Assembly (NCBI GenBank): GCA_937892095.1
Contig: CALAVC010000157.1
Span: forward strand, 1 to 43,190
Source of the DNA: an uncultured Bacteroidales bacterium
Lineage (GTDB): Bacteria; Bacteroidota; Bacteroidia; Bacteroidales; Marinilabiliaceae
Length of the DNA stretch: 43,190 nt
Direction: 5' to 3'
The translations under genes were made by a program, and so were the position numbers. Positions 30,101 through 42,100 of the stretch are shown piece by piece (position 1 is the stretch's first letter; the number at the start of each line of letters is the position of its first letter). The notes beneath the pieces are model-generated. The model worked only from the letters and a program-made list of their open reading frames with translations. It ran no database searches and was not told the origin of the DNA.

Positions 30101-33100
30101 TTGTTAACCCGACTCCCGAGCAAACCAACCTTGTACTTACAGCCGACTACACCGAAACGTATACCAATAACGTCAACGCTGGCACAGCCAATGTCGTTGT
30201 CGTTGGCCAGGGTAATTTTTCTGGCTCTATATCGCTCGACTTTAATATTGCCAAGCTGCCAATAATAGCTTCCATTAGCACGCCCGTTGCACCTTCCTAC
30301 GTCTACGATGGCAACGAACATAAACCAACCACATCCGTTGCATTCGTAAAAGTATCAGACAATACGTCCGTTACGCTCGCTTCGACCGACTACGAGGTAA
30401 ATTATGCCTACGACAATAATGTTAATGTTGGCACCGAGGCTGAGGTTACCACTACTGTCAGTCTGATTAGCAACAACTATGAATTGTATGATGCGACTAA
30501 GACACAAAACTTTACTATTACACCTGCAATTCTTACGGCAAGTTACTCCGACGAGACAGCTTCTGTTGTCTACGATGGCAACGACCATTTCAAACAGACG
30601 ACAGTCTCCATTTCCGGAGCTCCCGAAGTCCTTGTTCCTGATGTTGACTACACTATCTCATACTCCTATTTGCGCGATGGTGCAGTTACCACAGATGGCA
30701 AGAATGTTGGCAAAGTATCTGTCGTAACTACAGTTACTCTAATCAATTCCAACTATTCATTTGCTGCCAATAGTTCTGTAGATGTCAACAATCAAGAGTT
30801 CTCTATTGTAAATCGAGGTCTCACCGCCATTCTTGCAACTGTCGACGACCAAACATTTACAGGCAACGCTATCACTCCTGAGCCAACCGTAGCGTTTACC
30901 TATGGCTCCAACCCTGTTGTTCTTGCAGCATCCGACTATACTGTTACGTACGCCTATGTAAACAACGTAAACGTAGGCACAGCAACCATTACGGCAAGCA
31001 TTGTCCTTAACAACGACAACTATACCATTGAAAACACGCCTACTCGTACGTTTGAAATTGTTCGTAAGGGCATCGTTGCTCTCTTCGATGATGTAACTGC
31101 CGACGTTGTTTACGACAGCAATCTTCACAAGAAAGAATCGTTTGCAGGCTTTGATGGCGCCGTAACAACTCTTGTTGAGGGCACTGACTACAAAGTTGAC
31201 TATACCTATTCTGTTGAAACTCGCAATGTTGGTACTGTTACTGTAACCGCTACGGTTACTCTGATCAACTCATGCTACGAGTTTACAGATGGTACGCAAG
31301 TAGCAACTAACGTTCAGACCTACAACATTATTCCTGCTGTTGTTACAGCACTATATTCTGACGTTATTACGCCTATTACCTACGACGGCATAGATCACGT
31401 TCAGACACCTACGGTTTCTATCGAATCCCTATCCCCCTCGACCGACTACACAGTAAGCTATAGCTATAGCCGCAGTGGTGAGTCGACGAGCGACTTCCGC
31501 AACGTAGGCACAATCAGCGTACGAACCGAGGTAACGTTGCAAAACAGCAACTACACCTTTGCTGGCGACCAGCTCACCGATGCCGATATAAAGGACTACA
31601 GCATAGTAGCTCGCACCCTCACGGCCAGCATAGCCAGCCCCGTAGAGTCCGAGTATACCTACGATGGCACATCTCACGAGCCCACCACAGCCGTGACGTT
31701 CCACGACACCGAAGACTATCTCATCGGTCTGACCCTTGGCACCGACTACAGCGTATCTTATAGCTACACCGACAACGTACATGCCGGAACAGCCACTGTA
31801 AGCACCGTCGTGACGTTGCTCAACGACAACTACACCCTCAGTGGCGCAACGTCTAAGACGCAAGACTTCACAATAAATAAGTGTGAACTTCGCGCTCAGA
31901 TAGCCGACATAGCCGACCAAGAGTACACAGGCAGTGCCATAACACCAGAGCTTAGTGTAGTCTTTACCGACTGTCATGGAGCCGAGCAGAGCCTGCTCAG
32001 CCCATCGGACTACACCATCAGCTACACCTCTAACGTCGAGGTAGGCACCGCTCACGTATCGCTATCTTTAGTCTCTGGCACAGCATGGGACGCCGACTAC
32101 TATTTAACTAATGGCGACGCCGACTTCAGCATCGGCATCTGCTCGCTGACGGCATCGTTTGCAGCCATTGCCGACCAATCTTATGACGGTGGCAACCCCG
32201 TAGAGCCTGCGTTCGATGTAGTCTTCACCGACTGCCATGGCGACGTCAAGAGCCTCACAATGGGCAGCGACTACACGGTAGCTTATGCCAACAACACCGA
32301 AGTAACCGAAGCCGCCACAATCACTCTGACGCTCAGCGATGAGCTCAAAGCAGGTTACACGCTCAAGAATGGTAGCACCACCTTCCGAATCGTCCGTTGT
32401 GAGCTGACAGCAGCCATCACTCCCATAGCCGACCAAGTCTACACAGGCAGTGCCATAACACCAGCCGTCAGTGTCGTCTTCACCGACTGCCATGGCAATG
32501 AGCTAAGCCTCAGCGAAGGCACCGACTACAACGTAACCTATGCCGACAATGTCCACGTGACCACCACGAGCGTAAAGGCCACAGCCACATTGAGCTTGTC
32601 CAGCGTACTCTCGAAGAGTTATACGCTCGTCGACAACGTAGCCGAGTTCAACATCTTGCCGCTGACACTCACAGCCAGCCTCGATGCCATAGCATCTCAG
32701 ACCTACACAGGCACAGCCCGTGAGCCCGAGACCACAGTAACGTTTACAGATGCGTCCGACAACGTCATAAGCCTCCTCACACCGTCCGACTACACCATCA
32801 GTTCTTGGAGCTACGAGAACAACGTCGACGTAACGGACGCCGCTGTAGCCACAGCCGTCATCAACCTGACCAACAGCGACTACGCCCTTGCCAATGTCGA
32901 CTCCAAAGCCACACGCACCTTCGAGATAGTGCCCACAGTCGTAGCAGCGTCCTATGGCACCGTCCTTACGCCCATTACCTATGATGGTAACGAGCATAAG
33001 CAAGAGCCAATCGTAACGATAGCAGGCCTTACCGAAGGCACTGACTATGAAGTGTCCTACACCTACGATGGCGATGTTGTCAATGTAGGCACAGTAACTG

Positions 33101-36100
33101 TAACAGCTCAAGTAACCATAACCAACTCGAACTATCGCTTCCGCGAAGCCGATGTTCTCAGAGCCACCGATAGCGAGACTCGCACCTATAAGATAGTACC
33201 AGCCATCGTCACGGCACAGTACAGTTCAGTAGAGACACCAATCACCTACGATGGTGTTAGCCATGCACAGCAGCCCGTCGTAACAATCGAAGGAGTCAGT
33301 GGCAACCTGACCTCATCCGATTTCACCACGACTTATAGCTATAAGCGTGGAGTCGTTCCGACTGAAGACTACGAGAGTGTCGGCACCATAGCCGTAACGA
33401 CCAGTGTCGTCCTAACCAACGGCAACTATACGTTCGACGGTGGCTCACTGACCGACGAGAATACCCAGTCCTACACGATAGTAGCCCAAGGACTTGTGGC
33501 CTATCTTGATGCCATTTCTGACGAGACCTACACTGGCACAAGTGTAACACCCACAACAGGCGTAACCTTTAAGAATGGCGATGAAGAAGTAAGCCTTGTT
33601 CTCGATGTCGACTATCGCATCACAGGTTGGTCCTACACCAACAACATCAATGCAGGAGTCGAGACAGCCGAGGCCACCGCAACTATCAGCCTCCTCAACG
33701 CTGATTATAGCCTTGCCGACAACACCGCATCTCGCCACTTCACCATTTTGCCCAAGGTCATCACGATCGACTATGGCAGTGTCGAATCGCCCGTCATCTA
33801 CGATGGTGCTGACCACCAGCAAGAGCCATCTGTATCAGTCGTAGGTGCCGTAACCGCCCTATCCCCCTCGACCGACTACACAGTAAGCTATAGCTATAGC
33901 CGCAGTGGTGAGTCGACGAGCGACTTCCGCAACGTAGGCACAATCAGCGTACGAACCGAGGTAACGTTGCAAAACAGCAACTACACCTTTGCTGGCGACC
34001 AGCTCACCGATGCCGATATAAAGGACTACAGCATAGTAGCTCGCACCCTCACGGCCAGCATAGCCAGCCCCGTAGAGTCCGAGTATACCTACGATGGCAC
34101 ATCTCACGAGCCCACCACAGCCGTGACGTTCCACGACACCGAAGACTATCTCATCGGTCTGACCCTTGGCACCGACTACAGCGTATCTTATAGCTACACC
34201 GACAACGTACATGCCGGAACAGCCACTGTAAGCACCGTCGTGACGTTGCTCAACGACAACTACACCCTCAGTGGCGCAACGTCTAAGACGCAAGACTTCA
34301 CAATAAATAAGTGTGAACTTCGCGCTCAGATAGCCGACATAGCCGACCAAGAGTACACAGGCAGTGCCATAACACCAGAGCTTAGTGTAGTCTTTACCGA
34401 CTGTCATGGAGCCGAGCAGAGCCTGCTCAGCCCATCGGACTACACCATCAGCTACACCTCTAACGTCGAGGTAGGCACCGCTCACGTATCGCTATCTTTA
34501 GTCTCTGGCACAGCATGGGACGCCGACTACTATTTAACTAATGGCGACGCCGACTTCAGCATCGGCATCTGCTCGCTGACGGCATCGTTTGCAGCCATTG
34601 CCGACCAATCTTATGACGGTGGCAACCCCGTAGAGCCTGCGTTCGATGTAGTCTTCACCGACTGCCATGGCGACGTCAAGAGCCTCACAATGGGCAGCGA
34701 CTACACGGTAGCTTATGCCAACAACACCGAAGTAACCGAAGCCGCCACAATCACTCTGACGCTCAGCGATGAGCTCAAAGCAGGTTACACGCTCAAGAAT
34801 GGTAGCACCACCTTCCGAATCGTCCGTTGTGAGCTGACAGCAGCCATCACTCCCATAGCCGACCAAGTCTACACAGGCAGTGCCATAACACCAGCCGTCA
34901 GTGTCGTCTTCACCGACTGCCATGGCAATGAGCTAAGCCTCAGCGAAGGCACCGACTACAACGTAACCTATGCCGACAATGTCCACGTGACCACCACGAG
35001 CGTAAAGGCCACAGCCACATTGAGCTTGTCCAGCGTACTCTCGAAGAGTTATACGCTCGTCGACAACGTAGCCGAGTTCAACATCTTGCCGCTGACACTC
35101 ACAGCCAGCCTCGATGCCATAGCATCTCAGACCTACACAGGCACAGCCCGTGAGCCCGAGACCACAGTAACGTTTACAGATGCGTCCGACAACGTCATAA
35201 GCCTCCTCACACCGTCCGACTACACCATCAGTTCTTGGAGCTACGAGAACAACGTCGACGTAACGGACGCCGCTGTAGCCACAGCCGTCATCAACCTGAC
35301 CAACAGCGACTACGCCCTTGCCAATGTCGACTCCAAAGCCACACGCACCTTCGAGATAGTGCCAGCTAATGTAACACTGATTGTTTCTGTCGATGAAACA
35401 TCTACATACAATGGTCAAACTCAAACACCTGCTGTTTCTGTTGCATTTGTTGATGGTGCTAATCTCAAATCTCTTGTTGCTGGACAGGACTATGAAATTG
35501 TAGGCTACTACAACAATGTAAATGCTTCACAAAATGTCGCTTACGTTACAGTCAAGGGTATTGGCAACTATGCCGAAAGTGCTTCTGTTGATACTTATTT
35601 CGATATTTTGCCACGCGACATTAATGAGACCACAATTGTAGGTATAGAATCTAACTACGACTACTCAGGTGTGTCCATTGCTCCCGTGCCAGTCATCACA
35701 TATCTTGATATGACTCTTGTTGAAGGCTCTGGCTACGACTACACCATCGACTACTCGGATAATGTCAACGTTAGTGCATCGCCAGTTCAGGTAACAATAA
35801 AGGGTTATAATAACTATACGGGTACAGCAGTTCGCACGTTCGTTGTTAATCCTCTTAGCCTCGCTGCGTCCAACGAAAATGCTAAAACTGTTGTTACAGA
35901 CCGAGTCTACAACGCCACAGACATCACTCCAGAGATAGCAGTTTCATATCTTTTCGATGTCGAGACTCCGCTGACTCTCAATGTCGACTATACCTTAACT
36001 CCTGCTTCTGTTCGCAATGCCGATTCCTATGTAGTTCGCGTCGAAGGTATGGGCAATTATGTCGATTATCGTGATGTAACCTTTAACATTTTAAAGGCAG

Positions 36101-39100
36101 ATATAGCTCTATCTACAGTTACTGGTATCAATTCATCCTATGTCTACACAGGTTCACCCATAGAACCTGCCGATGAGGTTGTCGTTACCTACCCAGGTAT
36201 CGGTGAACTTACCAAAGATGTCGATTATGAAATTGAATATGGCACCAATACTTATGTAGAAGAGGGTGGTGTGGTTACCATAAAAGGTATCAATAATTTC
36301 GAAGGTTCTAAACCAATCACATTTACCATCGGAGCCGCGCAACCTGTTTTGGCTCTCGCTCCAATGACATTTGTCTACGATGGTACGCCAAAGCATCCAG
36401 TTGTATCTGTTACTTACAATGGTGTTCAGCTCGACCCTGCTGACTACACAATCACAGAACCAATCGGTACTACCGAAGTCGGTGAATACACTGTAAGCAT
36501 TGAAGGCAAAAATGGATTTGTTGGCAAGACCGACAGCAAGACCTACACCATCACTATGGCAACCATTGGTTCTTTCGACATTTCCTCCGACGATCAGGTC
36601 TACGATGGTTCAGCCAAGCGTCCTGCCGTTCTCAAAGTCTATTCCGACCTCGGAGTTGAACTTGCTGGTGGATACATAGTTGAATATGACAACAATATCA
36701 ACGCTGGTGTAAACACTGCCAAGATTCTTGTCAAAGGCGATGGCGTTAACTGCGATGGAGAAGTATCAGTCTACTTCACTATTAATCCTCGCGATATTGC
36801 TGAAACAACTATAACACCTCTTGCGCAACAACCATTTACTGGCAACCCACAAGAACCTGAACTGAACATCACCTACAACGATATGACTCTCGTTAAAGGT
36901 ATAGACTATACCACAGTCTACTCTGACAACGTCAATGCAGGTACAGCTCACGTTCAAGTAACAGGTATCGGTAATTACACTAACGTACGTTCCGACATAA
37001 CGTTCAATATAGGCAGCGTTAGCCTCTCTGCAACCACTTTCGCACCTATCGATAGCGAAGTATATGATGGCGACGAACATCAGCCCGAAGTTAGCGTATC
37101 GCTCAATGGTGTTGTTCTTTACAAGGATGTTGACTTCACTGTCGACTACGCCAACAATGTAAATGCTGGCACCGCAACTGTTACCATTACTGGTATCAAT
37201 AACTACAACGGCACTGCATCTACCACGTTCAGCATTTCGCCACGTAGCATAAGCGACCTCACCGACACTTACTTCACTGTTGATGCTGTCGATGTCGAAA
37301 CCTATGATGGTAATTCGCACACTCCAGCAGTCATCTTCAACTTCCGTGGCAATGCTATGGAAATAGGTGCCGACAAGGACTACACGGTCGATTACTCCAA
37401 CAATGTCAATGCAGGTTCTGAAGCTGTCGCTACTCTCACAGGTTATGGCAACTTCGTTGGTACTCGTATCGTCAACTTTACCATTGCTCCGTTCACTCTC
37501 ACAGCTTCCAATGTCGCAGACATCGTTGCCGAAACCTACACTAGTTTTGAGCATCGTCCAGTTCCTGTCGTTACATTCGATGGTGTCGAGTTGACTGTCG
37601 GTACAGGCTTTAATGTATCCTACTCTGGCGACATTGTCAACGCTGGTATAGCATCAGCCTTTGTTGAAGTGGTTGGTACCGGTAACTTTGATGGCGTTGT
37701 ATCTGGTATATCTTTTGACATCAATAAGGCCGACATTTCGGGTTCTAACGCTGTTGTCGAAGATATTGCAGACAAATTCTTCTCTGGCAACCCAGTTACT
37801 CCCGAACCTATTGTGACCTATGTTGCCAACCCATCGCCACTGCCAAATGTTGTTCTGACCAAAGATGTCGACTTCGAGTATTCTTATGTAGACAACATCA
37901 ATGTTGGCACTGCCACTCTGACCATCACTGCCAAGACTGACGGCAACTTCGTTGGCTCACAAGAGCGTACATTTGTCATTCGTCCAGTTTCTCTCTCTGC
38001 TGCAGAGTTCTCGTCCATTGCCGATCAAGTCTACACCTCCGAACTCATCGAACCCGACTTCAAAGTCTTGCTCTATGGAGTAGAACTTGTACGCGATGTC
38101 GATTACGTTGTCGAGTTCTCTAATAACATCAATGTTGGTACTGCAAACATTACTGTAACTGGCATTGGTAACTTCGCTGTTGAGGGTAGTGTAGCCTACA
38201 CAACATTCAACATTTTGCCTGCTGACATTGCAAGTGCTCTCGTTGCCTACGACGACAATAGTGTTATCTACGATGGCACGCAACATACTCCATCTGTAAC
38301 TTCTGTAGAATATCCGCATGCTTCTAACGTATCGCTTGCGCTCTATGATGAGTTTGCTAATGTGGGCGACTACACCATCACTTATGGAGAAAACGTCAAT
38401 GTTGTCAACGGTAGCTACGAAGAAGGAACTATAACCCTTACAGGTCGTGGTAATTATACGGGCTCTAAGGTGCTGACTTTCGACATCGCTCCGCGCGACA
38501 TCAACGATCCCGACGTTACTGTCGAAACGCTCGAAGCTAAGACCTACACTGGCACGCAGTTCTGCCCATCTATGACAGGTCTCGTCAAATATCTCGACAC
38601 CGTCCTTGCTGAAGGCGAATCTGCCGATTATATAACAGCTTGTGGCACAAACGTCGATGCGGCTCTCAATGGTGGTGTTGTAACACTCAACGGACGAGGC
38701 AACTTTACGGGCACTCGTGATGTCTACTTCGACATCAATCCTCGTCAGCTCATCGAAACATGGATTAGTCCAATCGCTTCCGAAGTATACAACAATAATG
38801 CTCATACTCCAGCAGTTGAACTTATCCACGACGATGTAACTCTCGTTGCCAACGTAGACTATACAGTCAACTATGAAAATAACGTCAATGCTTTCGATGA
38901 ACCTATCGTTACCATTGTCGGTATCAATAATTACACTGGCACAGTCTACACAACATTCGACATCACACCTGCCAATCTTGCAGAGACTGTTATCGCTGAC
39001 ATCCCCGACCAATATTATCGTGGCTCTGTTGGGGTAACGCCCACACCGGTTGTTACATATCTCGGTGTAGAAGTTGATTCTGTCGTCAACTACACATATA

Positions 39101-42100
39101 GCTACACCGACAATATCAACATCGGTCATGCTCATGTCCTTATCTCTGCTAAGCCCAATAGTAACTTCTTCGGTCAGAACGACAAGCAATTTGAGATCAT
39201 ACCAGCTATCCCCGAATTGATTATTGCTTCCATTGCCGACACAACCTATATGGGTAAGGCTATCGAACCAACGCTCGCAGTAAGTGCTGTTGTCGAAGGC
39301 GACACCATTAGCCTACAAAAAGATGTAGACTACACAATCGTTGGCTGGACAGACAATACCAACGCTGGTGAACATGCCAAGGTAACGATTTCTGGCTTCG
39401 GCAACTACTCAGTCGATGCTAAGGCTTCTGCCGAGTTTGTCATCATGCCTCGTTCACTTACCGATAGTGATGTTCTTCTCGATGACATCCTTCCTGTCGA
39501 CTACACAGGTTCAGGTCTTACACCTATGCCAACAATCAAGTACAATGGGAATAGCCTTGTCAATGTAACCGACTTCTCTGTCGCTTACGAAAGCAATGTC
39601 AACGTCTTCGACGAACCCATTGTTACCATCGTTGGTCGAGGCAACTATACCGATACACTTGTTACCACCTTTGACATTAATAAGGCAGACCTTGCTAAGT
39701 CTCATTTTGACCCTGTAGGTGCACAAGCTTACACTGGCGAGGAAATCACACCCGATGTCATAGTAACATATCTCGGTCTGACTGTTGATGAAGCTGTTAA
39801 CTACACTGTTGAATATGAAGATAATGTCAATGTAGGTCAAGCCTCCATCGTCATCACTGCTCGTGAAGAAGGTAACTTCTTCGGTTCTAATAGAGCTTAC
39901 TTCGATATCAAGCCTGCCTCGCTTTCTGCTGCCATCTTCACCGACATCGACCGTCAGATTTACATAGCTGACAGCATTAAGCCCGACTTTGACGTCCTCC
40001 TCAACGACCTCATCCTCATCAAAGATGTTGACTACACCGTAGAATACATTAATAACCGCAATGTTGGCACGGCTACAATCAAAGTAACTGGTATTGGTAA
40101 CTATGGTGCCGATGGCAGTATCGCTCAAACATCTTTCGTCATCGACCCACACAACATTGCAGATGGCCTTATCGTATTCCAAGCACTCGATACCCTTGTC
40201 TACAATGGTCTTGCTCAGTGCCCATCAATAGAAGGTCGTCTCATCTACAACGAGGAGACTCTTGAGGCGTCTAAAGATTATACCTACGTCTGCGAGAATA
40301 ACACCAACGCAGGAGAGGGTAGGGTTGTCATAACTGGCACAGGCAACTACACTGGCACACGTGTTGAGACATTCCGTATCGAGCCTCTCGCCCTCACTGC
40401 CGATATGCTCGTGTCTGTCGACGACCAGACTTTCTCTGGTCAGCCCGTAACAACCGACATTCACCTTGCCTTCAACGGAGTCGACCTTGTCGTTGCCTAT
40501 GGCGATTTGCTCAACGACTACTCGGTTGAGTATGCCGATAACTTCAATGCATTCGACACGCCAGTTGTTACCATTACTGGTAACGGCAACTTTACCGACA
40601 CCATTCGTACGACTTTCGACATCCGTAAGGCTAATCTTGCCGACGCTGTCGTATCGCCTATCGATGATGTTCAGTTTACTGGTAGTAGCATCGAACCCGA
40701 CATAACCATAACATACAATGGAGGTGTATATACCCTTGTCGATGGTCTCGACTATGTTGTGACTGGCTACGAAGATAACGTTAGCGTTGGTGTCGGAAAA
40801 GTCAAATACGTAGGTCTCGAAGGTGGTAACTTTACCTATCTCGACACTCTCGTAGCTACATTCAATATTACGCCAGTCAACCTCGAAGTTGCTGTCTTCG
40901 ACACCATTGCCGACGAGACCTACAACCTCCAAGCACATCGTCCTGATTTTGTCGTACGTGTTGGTGATGTCGTACTCGTCAGGGGTGTCGACTACGATGA
41001 GAACGTCATTTACGAGAATAATGTTAATGCAGGCACAGCCTCTCTCACCATAACTGGTAAGGGTGACTATACCGGTACGGCAACAACCACGTTCGTAATC
41101 AATCCAGCTCTCCTCTCCGAGGCTAAGCTCAACCTCGACTACGACAACGACACCGAGGTGTACTACACAAGCTTCAACTTCACTCGTCAGGAACCAGAAG
41201 TCGTCTACGTCCGTGCACAAGACATAGCCACAGATCTTGTCGACAATGTCGACTATACCTACACCTATGGTGAGAACATCAATGCAGGCACAGGTAGTGT
41301 TACGTTCACGGGCATTGGTAATTATGCTGGCAACGTTGTCGCTGAGTTTGAAATCCGTTGCATCAAGCTCAATCCAGATGTCTTCGAATACGCCTACAAG
41401 TCTGTCATTTACGATGGCACAGCCAAAGAACCCGGTGTCTCCAAGGTCGAACAAGAAGGTCATACTCTTGTCGAAGGTGTCGACTTCTTAGTTTCTTACA
41501 AAGACAATGTAGACGCTAAGTCAATGGCAAGCATTATCCTTACTGGCATTGGCAACTTCTGCGACACTGTCGTCGGCTCATTCTACATCGCGCCAATATC
41601 TCTCGACATCGTTGCAACGCTCGACCAGTCGAAGTTTGAGTTCGATGGCACACCCAAAGAACCAAATGTAACAGTCAAGGTGCGTGGTACCGATAAAGTC
41701 CTCACCGAAGGCGTAGAATATGAAATATCCTACAACGATGAACACACCGCTGTCGGTATGCACACCATCATCATCTCTGGTATCGGTGTCTACTCTGCAA
41801 GCGAATACTTAGAGTTCGAAATTGAGAAGTCTGAGTTCAACGTCGATGTTGAACTTGAATACGACTCTATCGAATACAACTATGGCGAAGAACGCAGACC
41901 TTCATTCATAGTAACTAAAGCAGGTCGCACGCTCATCGAGGGAGAAGACTACACCTATTTCTACTCCAACAACACAGAAATAGGCACGGCTGAACTGCAC
42001 ATCGTCTCCACCAATGGCAATTATAAGGCTGGCACTGTCATCGAAGAGTATCAAATTACTCCTATCCACATTCTCGACGAACATGTTGCTCTCGAATATG

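Noticed and set aside
31429..35424. Identical minus-strand frames in both duplicated blocks
   Set aside because: They are identical only because the underlying plus-strand blocks are identical; the peptides have no domain features.
37957..41463. Long open frames on the minus strand under the giant gene (for example 410 and 412 codons at 37957-39189 and 40225-41463)
   Set aside because: They are antisense shadows created by the repetitive codon use of the plus-strand gene: low-complexity, Val/Asp/Ile-rich, no recognisable motif, and similar shadows recur along the array.
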